The notes under the pieces: model-generated
What the model was told of the DNA's origin: nothing
The model's input: the letters and a program-made list of their open reading frames with translations, nothing else
Databases searched by the model: none
In this document: positions 1 through 12,000 of the stretch, in pieces
Layout of the letters: each line of letters opens with the position of its first letter
How positions within the stretch are numbered: position 1 is the first letter of the stretch
Made by a program: the position numbers and the translations under genes
Assembly (NCBI GenBank): GCA_036362985.1
Contig: JAYGXS010000001.1
Location: forward strand, 70,993,402-71,057,401
Source of the DNA: Ligula intestinalis
Taxonomy: Eukaryota; Platyhelminthes; Cestoda; Diphyllobothriidea; Diphyllobothriidae
Direction of reading: 5' to 3'
Length of the DNA: 64,000 nucleotides

Positions 1-127
1 CCAGTTGGCTTCCCGAAGTAAACACACTACGTGCGGTGACTATGGGTCCCGAAACGGGTGACTAACTGCCGGGTCGATGCCGGCTAAGTCACAATAGCTG
101 AGAGCAATGACAGTGTTTTGGGATAAC

Positions 128-232
128 TTGATACAGAACTGTTTCGGGCTTCTTTGCCTTCATTCAGCCAAGCATTATCCTGACCACCAGCTGGGACGGA
201 AAAACAAACAACGCACACATTGATGGCATCGA
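128..232. repeat. Direct repeat A, copy 1
   Basis: About 100 bp (ACAGAACTGTTTCGGGCTT ... CAACGCACACAT) recurs in the same orientation at 1272-1380 with only a few substitutions. No coding sense. Confidence 0.85.
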
Positions 233-306
233 TGGGTGCAAAAGACCAGACAAAAACAGCTGTTTCATGGTTTTTATGACTTTTAAGTGGGCCATAGGAT
301 CAACTA

Positions 307-440
307 AGTGGAGTGTATAGACAAGTCAAGCAAGGCTGGCACCCAGACTGCTGTGGTCAGGATCTTCCCCAATCCTATTCTATCCGTCTGCGAGCTTGCT
401 ACTGGCGATGACGAACTTTCTGCCATAAGACGCATGCCAA
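307..440 (-). repeat. Repeat B, inverted copy
   Basis: The reverse complement matches 587-720 and 817-950 (GTAGCAAGCT ... GGATGGACAGAATGGGATCG ... TTGACTTGTCTATA). A shorter fourth match, GTGACACGCTTACTTAACTT, lies near 510-560. Confidence 0.8.
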
Positions 441-586
441 ATATCATAGATAGATATGTTGCTAAGTGATTAACAAGACCAACATAGACAACTGTCTCAC
501 AGTGGTTAGTGTGTGGGTGACACGCTTACTTAACTTGCCTACGTACCCTTTTCACAAACCTATGGCGTACGCATCTGTTTGTCATA

Positions 587-720
587 TGTGGCATGTGTCT
601 TAAGGCACAAAGCTCGTCGTCGCCAGTAGCAAGCTGGGGGATGGACAGAATGGGATCGGGGAAGATTCAAACCACAGCAGCGTGGGTGGTGTGCTTACTT
701 GACTTGTCTATATGCCCCAC
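587..720 (+). repeat. Repeat B, copy 2
   Basis: Contains AAGCTCGTCGTCGCCAGTAG and GGTGTGCTTACTTGACTTG. It is followed 230 bp later by copy 3. Confidence 0.85.
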
Positions 721-816
721 CTCATTTGGCCTATGGCTTACTGACGAGTGATAAGAACCGTGTAACAACTGTCCGTTTTTGGCCTTTTGCGGCCTTAGCA
801 ACAATCCTATGTGTCC

Positions 817-950
817 TATGTAGCATGCGTCTTAAGGCATAAAGCTCGTCGTCGCAAGTAGCAAGCTGGTGGATGGACAGAATGGGATCGAGAAAGATCT
901 TTACCAGAGCAGCATGGGTGGTGTGCTAACTTGACTCATACATATATGTT
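817..950 (+). repeat. Repeat B, copy 3
   Basis: Same unit as 587-720, with AAAGCTCGTCGTCGCAAGTA and GTGTGCTAACTTGACTC. The 230-bp period of copies 2 and 3 suggests local tandem duplication. Confidence 0.85.
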
Positions 951-1271
951 TTTTACAGTATTCCCGGCAGATGTACTAGCTAAAAACCCAAGCACATGTT
1001 TTGCCGATGTAACTATGTCGGGAGTATGGTATAATATCATTGCCATGTAGACTTCCTACTACTTGAAGTACTATTTATTGTGGAATGGACAGTGCGTGGT
1101 TACTCTACGGTAGTAGATTGTCTTCGACTCAAATACTGATTAAAATTTCGGGTCTATTACTAGAATGTAATGTCCCGGTCATTTACCTCCATGTCATGCG
1201 GTACGTTATTTCCGAAATCATTCCCTTGATACGTATATATATAAAGCAGAAAGTGATGACATCGTTTAGGG

Positions 1272-1380
1272 GTAACTTGAAACAGAATTGTTTCGGGCTT
1301 ATTTGCCTTCATTCAGCCAAGCATAATCCTGACCACCAGCTGGGACGGAAAAACAAACAACGCACACATCGATGGCGCAG
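1272..1380. repeat. Direct repeat A, copy 2
   Basis: Near-identical partner of 128-232, sharing TTCATTCAGCCAAGCAT and CTGACCACCAGCTGGGACGG. Confidence 0.85.
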
Positions 1381-2691
1381 ATAATCTACCACTGGAATCT
1401 ACCAGATAGGTCATAAGCACTTCATGTCTCGTCACCTGTAATTTATTGTCACTGCGTTAGGATTCGGAGATAGTGACAGAATCTAAAGCCGTATCGGGAA
1501 GGTTGTTGGATGAAAAACAATCGATCCACTTGCACCATGGGGCTCCAGGTCAGAGCTCTCGCAGGTAGTAGCGTTGCGAAGTGTAATCAGTGACCTAATA
1601 CTGACAAATATATCTAAATAGGGTTCGATAGAGAAAATTCTACTTGAATGCATTGCAGCACAGAGGTGAATTGGACGGAATGCTAAGTTAATTTATATAC
1701 AGCGGCATATTATTTTTGAACTTAATGGTAAACTTCCACCTGCGCTGATATGTTCTGCCGTTTTCTTTTTCGTCTAAATAATCAATAGAATCTCGCATAA
1801 CGTCTCGTTAACACGAATGTTATTTATAACTGCCTCTCTGTAAGAAATTACGGCTTTCCGAATGGAAGGGAGACTATTTTCGTAAGCAAAATAAAATTAT
1901 AATTTTCACCCTGTCAGTGGCATTTGCTTTATGTATAATGTTTCTTAAACTTACCTTTGTAATGTGCTTATTATTTTAAACGATGAGAGTTTCCTGGTTA
2001 ACAGTAAAAAAGGGCGACGTTCCTTTTAAGAAGGTTCCGTCAGAATGAAATTTAACAAGCTGATAATAAGCAAAGGGAAAACTTGTGTTCTGAAAAATAC
2101 TCTTCTTTTAAAAGCGTGCACCTACGAGGGTGAAATGATTATACTGAAATAAATTATTCCCGATCCCTTATACCAACATTCTTTCATTGGAATAAGTCAT
2201 TAGATTTAATGGCTTATTTATATTCATGAATACGTTTTCGCGAGGATATATGTCGCAGCCGCGGTTAAATTTTTTTCTGAAGTCAATGAAGAAATGTAAC
2301 TAACCACTTCAATTTTGTATTTAAGTGCAAAATGTGGTTACTTAGTGTCTGTCTTGATGTATAGCAGTGATACGAATTTTTGGATAGGTGTGAAAATACC
2401 ATCATTTGCTTTAGTTATGTTAGACATTTCACTTCTAAATTGACTTCAAAATATCTCCTGAAAAAATATTTATCTGTGTTAAAACTGGTAAGTTAGTATC
2501 CAAGGTCAGAAAATTGCGAAGTCCTGGAAAAAAGTCCACTCAAGGTTCCTACATTTTGAGTAAAAGGGAACTATATGCGAGAAGTCATCGGGGTCAAACC
2601 GACAAATAAAAATACGACTGCAAAGCCCATGCAACCCTTCCAATTTTAACGGTATGCCTATTGGTCTCCTAAAGGTTGCTCTTTTACTTAC

Positions 2692-3024
2692 CAACGACGC
2701 TGATCATCCACATCATTATGAGTGTGAAAATCCCAATCCACGCGCAGGACATAAAAAAGGTTATCCAGTGACCTTGAAGGCGTTTCCACTTAGCGGCCCG
2801 GCAGTCTGGCGTCGTTAGGCAGAGACAGAGGCGGATTGGCCAGGCAAGGAGGAAATAGGCCCATTTGCAGGCGCCAGTGCCACGCGGAGGTAAGGCCAAT
2901 GGCCCCAAAATGACCTGTGACCAGGTGCGGCCATCCTTACCCTCCGCGTCGATTGCCGCCGTGAAACCCTCTGTTCCAGGCGGTATAACAGCAACGTCTT
3001 CTGTGATGGCCTTGGCATCGGTGG
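2692..3024 (-). CDS. SLC24A: NCKX coding exon 6 (end of loop, start of second membrane domain)
   Basis: 333 nt, residues about 365-475. It completes the acidic/polar loop ([13 protein letters not shown]...), then [18 protein letters not shown] and [20 protein letters not shown]. This aligns with the WP-x-TVPDCR and FMVTFFMSILWI-type segments of NCKX. Donor GTAAGT at 2691, phase 1. The next family segment (YTLGIPD..., alpha-2) was not found between 1 and 2691. Confidence 0.93.
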
Positions 3025-6000
3025 CTGTCGGGGAGATATAGACGTCGAAAAATCTAATGCACAATACACGCTTTGCAGATTCTGCGATTTAAAAAAGTTC
3101 TCAGACTGGCAACTATAAAACAAGCATCCTTGGCTTCTGCCAAAGAACTGAACATGTTTCATGAAAAAGCTAACAGAAAAACTGCAGGTGTGTTTTTCAC
3201 AATCTGGGCAAAAAACTGTCTCAACGGCAGACGAGGCAGCTGATGCGACGCCATCGCGATCGCTTCACGACCTGTGCATGATGTCCATGGCGAACTATCT
3301 GTCGGTATAGGCGAACAGGTGAGTTCCAAGGGATTCAAATAAAGGGAGTTTTGTTATAAAAAAAAAAAAAAAAGCAGATGACCCCTGGCTTTTTTGAACC
3401 TAATATATCCTATCATGTGCTCTTTTTCCGCAGTAATATTCTAATGGCTTCTCAGTCTTCACAAGTAGCAAAAACGTTCTTCGATTTGTTTCGCTGATTT
3501 AAATTCTACTAACTATTTGCTTTCTGAGAAAATATTAGCAGTTGTCCTAGACACAAAAACTTTATTAACGTCATGTATCACCTATTCAAATTCAAAATAT
3601 ACATTAAACTAGGGTCCAGCATTGATGAGTATTGACAATAAAAAGCAGTTAGTTCATTAACGGCCGTATACTAGATCCGTCCGTATAGAATCGTAGTAGC
3701 CGCCCTTGATAACCTCAACAGAGAAAACACATTACTAAAATAGGGTCCATTTTTGTTCACTAATTTCCGGTTTTTGTAAATGCTCAACGATATCTCGACT
3801 TATTTCAACAATGTTAGTGTAATTAGATATTTACCCGAAACAGTTAGTTCCACCTGTTTAGTAAAATCTTTATTGAAAACGGCGATCAGAGCAAACGTGT
3901 ATAAAATATTAAAGGCCTGCGCGTTTTCGCTGTTGAATATAAATAAACACATAGAAGCAATGATGGCAAGTGAAAAAGCGCAGACGTGGTCCTGATTAGC
4001 GTAGACAGTTTCAAAGCGGTCCAAACAAAGTAGAATGCCCCAGTGCAGTAACCATTTAAAGATTTTGCTTTGCGACAATTGTCACTGCAACTTCTTCTCA
4101 GTAGTCCCTCGATGTGGAATTAAGGTTCGCTTTCTAGAGCATTAAATCTTGTCAGGTCCTCCTTTTATAATTTCGCAAAGATGCCTGAATGCTACAAAGG
4201 ACGCAAAAGCTGACTGAGCTGCAGAAGGGCGGCAAGTCAACGACGGATAGATGATCAGAAACGACTGTCGCAGTCTCTTTTACCTCTATTGATATGTTGC
4301 TCTATGAAAACTTTGATCTAGCGTGTATAGCAGGCGTAGACGGGTTAATTCACTTTCACAACCACTGGGTCCGAGCCCAAATTTCCGTCTTCTTGACTCT
4401 GCCATGACACCAGGCTCAAAAGAATGAGAAAGGAGGGAAAGAGAGAGAGAGTGCGACAGATGTTGTGCCAGTCTATTATCACTATAAACCAATTCACGCA
4501 GAATTCATCGTCCCTGGGCCCACTCTGCTCTTGAACTCACAGTATACATCATCATCCGCAATGGTCAACTTGGCATGTCTCAAGTCCCTGTGCAACCGCC
4601 TACGAACGCTGCAGATCAGAGATGCAATGCAAAATGGCCCGATCAGGTACCGCCCAGTAAATAGGACAGTGGGTGTCCTGCCACATTGAAGAACTCTCGT
4701 TTACTAAAGTAACAAAACACGTCGGGAAAACGCTGCCTCTTATGGGGAGGGTTCAACCATAGAAGAGGTAAAACACAATCCCAAAGGTAGATTAGAGCTG
4801 CTCCGCCCGTCCATCAATTTTTTGAATAGAAAAGCCAGGAAGCTACGGTATGGAGAGTGTTGCAAGTAAAATGCTAAAATTAGTGAAAGATTGGTAATCA
4901 ATCGCAAACCATCATTGAGTAGAATTGCAATACTGAATATCGTTAAGTCCACGGTCGAGTTTTTTCACTCACATCAGGATGGCTGCTTTTAAATGAGCTT
5001 ATTTCTGACCGCTTAAAAAAGTAGATTCTGTAGAAAATAGCTACTTAAATTGTATGCATTGTTATCATGAATTTTGACGGCTGGTATAAATTCAAATGTA
5101 TTTTATAGAAAATGTGCAAAAAAAAATTTTTATTTTACTCGTTTGTTAGTAAATTACAACTCTTTTAAATTTTGTACTAACAGAAAGGATATCCCTCAGT
5201 TTGAGAAAAAAATAATGTGATATTTTACGACTGAGGTGTTCATTTATAATACATTGTATCCGAAAATCTATGAATGCTGCCTATAATGTATACTGTGTGA
5301 TTCATATTGCAAAATTTAACGAGGAGTATGCGATCTTTTCCTAAAATCATAGGCAAAAACGTTTTTCCTTATGCAGATTATACGCAGCATGGTGTTTCGA
5401 AACCTTGGATTCAGGTATAACAGTCGGTAAATGTAAAAATTATTCGGCAGTGTCGAAACCTTTTGAAAACTAAAAGATACCCCTTCTTTAAGTTTAAAAT
5501 TTCAAGAAAGTGTAATTTGCTTAACAAACGCGTACAAGAATATTTTCTTGAATGTTTTCCATAAAAATATATTTGAATTTAAATAGGCAGTTAAAATCAA
5601 TGATACAAAGGCATACAATTTAAGAAGTTTTTTTTTACAGAATCTACTTTTTGTAAGCGGTCAGAAAGGAACTCATAAGATCGCAGGCATCCTGTCGTGA
5701 CTGAAAAGACTTGAGATTAGACTGCACGATAATCAGTAATGAAGCCCTACTTAACGTTGCTTTGCAAGTAATTACCCATCGTTCGCAAATTGCGGCATTT
5801 TGCTTGCAGCACTCGCCATACTGTACTCCATTCTCTGTGACTTATGGGTGTCTTCGTTATATTTTTTAACTGAGCACTTCTCACATTTCAGGCAGCTTAC
5901 TGCGCACTTCGTAAGTTGAACTGCCTGCCTTGACATAATTACTTCACCACTGGGCCAAATTCCAAAATCTCAAGTGTTAGCACTTCACGTATAGCTTTTT

Positions 6001-9000
6001 TCCCAATCTCCCATCAGTTTTCTTCACTTTGAACGACTGCAGCACCCCGTGTCAATTTGTTGCTGCCTGTTTGTATCTATATCTGATTGGCTTTATGCAG
6101 CTCTAAATATTCTCATTGATGAACGTTTGCTGGACTACTAACGGAATTTACCTGTCCCGCTCTGCCTTGGGTCTCGACAGAGGCTCTGACAGTCGTAACA
6201 ACTGGAAGTACGCAGGTGGTCCAGTTTCCCTTGTCTTTGCTGGCAATACCATCCGTATAAATGTTCTGTTTTTGGCAAGACACGGAGTAAAAACCTTCCC
6301 TCCCACTAGTTCGAGCACCTTAAGTTAACTTTCAGAGAGGTAAAGGTTAGTCTTAACGTTACAGTTCAGATTGGGGTCAGAGTTAGGGTTAGTTTTATCA
6401 GTAAGCTTTGGACTTGGGCTAGTGTTTGGATTCAGATATGGAAATATTTACCTTTTCTGGGATTTTATTCAAGTTAACTTTTATAACTTGGAGGGGCTCC
6501 CTATTACCACATCTTACTCTATTTTTTTTAAATTCTTTCCTCTTTGTTAGTTTTGGTTAGACTCTGGTCCTTGATGTAAGGCTTAAATTATTAGGTAGGC
6601 TGATTCATCAACTAGGACTTGTACACATTCGTTTTCCCATTCGAGCCTGATCATCTCTAATGGAATACCAACAATGGAACAAAATCATGTTAGGCATACT
6701 TTATATTGCCCACGCAAGTCGCGTAACCACCTTAGTGTTTTCCGTTTCCGTTCCCTCACATTGATGATATCATTCTTATTTCGCCCCCTTTATGACTTCC
6801 AGCTTTCTGTGGACTCGCTCATTAAAAGAGCAGGCATCCTGGCGTGACTGAAAAAAACTTGTGATTAGACTGTACGATAGTCAGCATTGCAATTCTACTC
6901 AATGTTAGTTTGTAAGTGATTAGCAGTCATTCACCAATTGCGGCATTTAGCTTGTTGCAATCTCCATGCTGTAGAAACGAGACCTTCAGCGCAGTGGTCC
7001 CTCAGGCTTTAAAGACAATCAGGCCAGCTTACCGTCAGGCACAGCGCGCACAAAGTTGCCCGCCTCTTCATCGAGACGAGAGTAGTTCATCAGTGTGGTG
7101 TCTGCACCGTTGAGACCACGCCCCTCGTGCAGATCGCCATCGCCGCCGCCACCGCCACTGAAAGCCTGCTTGCCACCAAATCTACCGGTGCTCTGACCCG
7201 CGAACTCTATGGACTCGGCCTGGGTGTGGATGACTCGCGGACAGAAGTTGGGGTGAGCAAGACACCAGGCGTTGGACCGGCGGTCCAGGACGGGATTAAA
7301 GCACATGAGCATGATGTAGAGGGCGTAGAAGACGAGGAAAAGAAGTGCTTCGTACCTGTTGCAGCAGCAAAAAACAAATACACAAAGTGTTATGGTAGAT
7401 CAGGAGATGTGGAACTTTGTGCATCAATTTTCAATAAAACTCACAAGATCCCTAGGGAACCCATTTGCGGACGTTTATTGGGAAAATCAGTTCATGTTTC
7501 TACGAGGGAATGCTGTATGAGTAGACTGCTACCTCATATTGTATAATAATAAATCAGTGAGTAGGCTTCGGCGCGCGCCTAATTAGTTGGAATGTGCTAC
7601 TTTAAGGTAAGTGTTGACAACGTTGAACCCTTACTGAATTTGACGATAAAAGGGGTCTGACGTAAGTCAAATGCGATAATTGGCAATATTACTTCGTCCA
7701 CTGAGAGGAAAGTTGTTTGTAATAAGGGCTCTAAAGAGAGTCAAGAATGACAGAGTCGTTTGAAAAGTAAATTTTTAGGGAAATTTCTCTTCCCTTCACG
7801 CTTCAATAATATTTTTTTTGTTTCTGTTGAGGGTATTCGCCGACACTATATTCCCCGGGACTCCTGTTAGGAAATAGAGAAAGCACTGCAGTCAGCAACG
7901 ACGTAAAAGCATTAGAGGGCCCGGTCTGCAGTGTGATTTTTCGGTAAAAATTCTTATTTTCTGAGGCATGGACTTTAAGTCTGGAGGTTATCCGTCTTTT
8001 ACCATCTGAGGTACCTTTCTCAAAATGAAGAGAATGTACAATTTCTAAGGCATTTTTTACAGTAAAAATAGGACAATTATGTCGAAATGCACGAAAGTGG
8101 AAGCTCGCTCGATCAGAGGCTACACAGAGCAGTTCCTACAAACGACATGATCAATAACCAAGAAGTCCCAAATTTTGGAGAGAATGGCTTTGGAATCACC
8201 TTTTTTCACCTAGCTCAAGCTAGACAACTATCTTATTGGAATGCAGGCCTATTGACAAACTCTACGCGCAACCTGCCTAGTTGCATCTAACAAAGGATTT
8301 TGAATTGGTTAGGCCACGGTCACCTATCATGTATACTGAACGTCGAGGGTCAATTCTTCTGCAAATGCCCCGAGTTTAAACTTTACAGAGAATATCCTTT
8401 TTCTGACCGATCATAAGTGACATAATACAAAAAACGTAAAGGAAATAAAACCAGAATAGCACTCAGCGCGCCGCAACTTGTAGCCCGAAGATTTATGTGC
8501 TGCGGGAAGGCTATTCTTAGAAAGGACTCGAGATATGGTGAAAATTATTGTCCGCGTGCATTTATACGTGCTGCTAAATATTAAGTAATTTGTCTGTTTC
8601 ATTTATAACCTGTACTTTCCTTCTGAATCCTGCCTACGTTGTCCGTGCGTTAAAACTCATTACGATTTCTAACAAAGCTTCCTATTTTGGTTCCCTAGCA
8701 TAACTTAAGTACCTACTTTCCCGTTCCCCTTCTCTGAGAGGAAGTTTATTTGGCAGTTTTGGGAATAAAATGACTGTTGAAATAAAATTTTGTAGGGATG
8801 AATTATGTAGCCGTCTAAACAGGAACGGGAGCGGGAATCGCCCACAATACCTGCGGCTTTACGCCAACTTCCGGGAAAATAAGGTTTGGGATTAAGGCGA
8901 GGGTGAGGGTTCAATGTAGGTTGAGGGTTAGTGTTAAGGTGAGGGCTGGAGGCCAGGTCTGGATTATGTTATGGGTTGAGGTTTGGGATCGTGGTAACTA

Positions 9001-12000
9001 TAGGACAAAGGTCGGGAACCTTAATTTGACTGAGAGAGACTAGAAAGCAAATATTTGGAAATATATTTCAGTGAGAGCCATATAATATATTTTAAGGTTG
9101 CATTTAATTAAATTTGAGTATAATAAGCCTGTGCACTTATTTATTGGAGGAACCAAAATCAACAAAAGGTGAAGTTTATAATTGCAATTTTATGGGAAAG
9201 AGCCAGATGCAATCATCAGAAGAGCCACGCCTGGCTCGCGAGCCTTACGTTCCCGACTCCTGCTGTAGGGTTTAGGGTTACAGTTTAATGTTATATTAGG
9301 GCTAGCGTTAGGGTTTAATACGATACTATTTCCCCTCCTTGAATTGTAACACGAGGCTACCTGTTTTACGTTGGCGGGATGGTTCTTATTCCTGTATCCG
9401 GTTCAGGCGGCCACAGAAGTCATCCTTACTGAGGGCTTACTATTCATTTCCATTTTTTCATCGGTTTCACTCTAATTTTTAATTTTCGATGAATTTACTG
9501 AGGGCTTGTGACAGAGAGGAGAGAAAAAGCGCCACACCTTGTGATGGCTGAATTTAGGCAAGTGGAGAATCAACGACACTGCCCATCGACAAACGCGTGA
9601 CATGTTTTAGAACGCCACCGTCTTTCTGTCCCAAAATGTTGAAAACAGGACGTTTGATGTGCAACCAACTGTGCAGCAATACCAGTCAAGGACTTTACGG
9701 ACACAGAATGTACAAACTGGTGGCGATATGTAGGTCGTATTTAGCATGCCATATATTCTTATTCAATTTAAACAAAAATCCCGCCTGTACTACCTTTTTA
9801 TTGCTCTGAGTGTTTATGACTTACAGTAGATTGCCTAACTCATGAAATGTGAACACATTGGAGGTTGTTTATTTGGTTCATTGAGTTAACTTGTGGTGCA
9901 AAATGCTGTTTACTAGAAGAATGCATCAGTAGCTTTTGTAGTTTCTCCTAATTACTCCTTACTCCCAGCATGTTGTCCTACGAAAACGGTGGTTATAGGG
10001 TCTTATGGGTGATGAATTAGGATACGCAATTAAATATACTTCAATACCTGCTATATACGTTTTAATTTTATTGTATTCAGAAATGTTGTTAATTTATACA
10101 GATTTTTCTAATCTTTATAATCGTTCAACGTATTGCGGAAAAAATCTGACTTCCTAACCACTTCAAGAAATGGTTAGGAAGTCATCTACTTCAACCTACC
10201 TGAGGCCCAACTTACTATTCTGGAGTTAGTTTAGTATAGTCCGCCACGCGAAGCGCGGCGCACACCTTCAATTTACATGCGGAACAACTTACTCCCAGTG
10301 GCCGCGGGAAGCAACTTCGACTTCATTTTTTTAACTTTAAACTTACTTCTAAAAATTGCCTTCTCTGTGTATCCCATTTTGCCTTAAAAAACCCTACAAC
10401 CACACTTTTCGTAGAAGAAAATGCTGGGATTAGGGGTGTACGAGGGTAACCACATAAGTTACTTTTGCCGAAAAGAGTGCTGTCCAACTCAGTAAAATGG
10501 GAGCAAGTAGGGGTGGAATTAGACTCAATCCAACGTTTATTTATAGCCAAGTAATAATCAGCGCTAGTAAACTCTGCGGATCGAAACGTCCTCTGTATGC
10601 ATGTCATGCTTTAAAAGAAAGTTAAAGTAAACCGGAAACGATTTAGTTGTATCGTTTCAGAGAACGGAAAATGCGTTTTCATGAAAATCAGGTAAACGCA
10701 AGTTTGGGGAATTGCATTGCTATCCGGAATAGAATAATGGATTCGGTTTAGAAAATTGCGTTTTGCAAATCTGGTACTTTTTATGCCTCAAAACTAAGTA
10801 ATGGACTTGTGCAGCTGTAATTTTTGTTAAGCTACACCAAAATTAAGGACCACAAGCAAGCATATATTTGAATCGAAAAGACTTCGGATAATTGAATTGT
10901 ACTCGTGTATTTTCAAACAGGTAACATTGGCCCGTTGTCAGACAAAGTGAAAAGTGAGGCGTGGGATTGTCCACCTAGCGCGTTTTTTGGGGGAGGGAGG
11001 GGGGTGGGGAGTCAGGCGGACAGACGTTAATGGAAGAGTGGAGGATAAACATGTCACGGTTATTGATAGGGGTGGAGGGGGTTTTGAAAGTCACCTGTCG
11101 TGGTTTGCAGCATCAGGGCACTTCCAGCCTGACTAGCATCAATAGCCACGTCGAACTGGATTCACTTTACGAAGGCCTGCATGCACGGCTCACTGCCTCG
11201 TACCCATCATTAGACAACAGTCACTTGTCAGTACTCGGCCGAATGGAAATGAACTGATGCAGCATACTTCGACATGTGAACGCCTATCTGACTTTCAAAA
11301 CCCCCTTCACCCCTAACAATAACCATGACATTTTTATCCTTTCCTCTTCCGTTAACGAAGACTTTCTTTTTTATCATTAGGTCATCTCGAAATGCAGACT
11401 ACTTCACTTATCAAAGCACATATATATATATATGAATACCCACGACCTGCCGTCGATTTCTCTGTAAATCCGTAGGCGAAAGGTAACTAAAGATGTTCAA
11501 TCTACAGTTAAGTAGGAACGAATACAGAAGCTTGAAACAGAATGGGCCTAAGACCTTCAGTTTCTACAGTTTCTGGCACTCAGTCATACAGTTTCAATCT
11601 TTGAACGTGGTCTTCTAGCAAAAAATACACTGCTAACTGCTCCAGTATACAAAGAAAAGTGTTTTCTTTCATTTTCGGCAAAAGGTTTATCCCTTATTTT
11701 CGGTGAAGTCAAAAAACGATCAGGGTTCCCCGTTTTCACCTTAGCCTTCGAAAAAGGTAAAGTATGCAGATATTTGGTATCGAAATATTTGACCAAAGCA
11801 TGTTTTTAGGCAGTAACTCGTCATAGGTATATCAGTTTGACTTTTATTGTGGACGTTCAGTTTTCACGACAGTGAGTTGAAAAGTTAGGGTGATTCTTAA
11901 ACCATAATCCAAAGGCACTATGTGACGGTCTAGCGGGTTCATGTTGTGAGCTCCTGGGCAATTTTGAACTTAATTGTTCCTCCACTAGATCAGTGAAGCA

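Larger units (their letters stand above)
1..2691. other. NCKX intron sequence (gene continues to the left) with repeats
   Basis: No exon recognised on either strand. The stretch holds two sets of interspersed repeats (128-232/1272-1380 and 307-950, listed separately). From about 1600 on it is AT-rich unique-looking sequence. Confidence 0.6.
3025..7032. other. NCKX intron 5 (4008 bp)
   Basis: GT-AG intron on the minus strand. It holds an A15 tract near 3358, a TIR element (4975-5694), a related solo terminus at 6832 and telomere-like GGTTAG-rich sequence near 6345-6420. No additional exon seen. Confidence 0.75.

Noticed and set aside
1..2691. NCKX alpha-2 exon (GIPD ... AAGTSVPD)
   Set aside because: Scanned on the minus strand; no matching codons found, so the exon is taken to lie outside the window.
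2815..3162. 115-codon minus-strand ORF overlapping NCKX exon 6
   Set aside because: Out of frame with the conserved exchanger reading; shadow.
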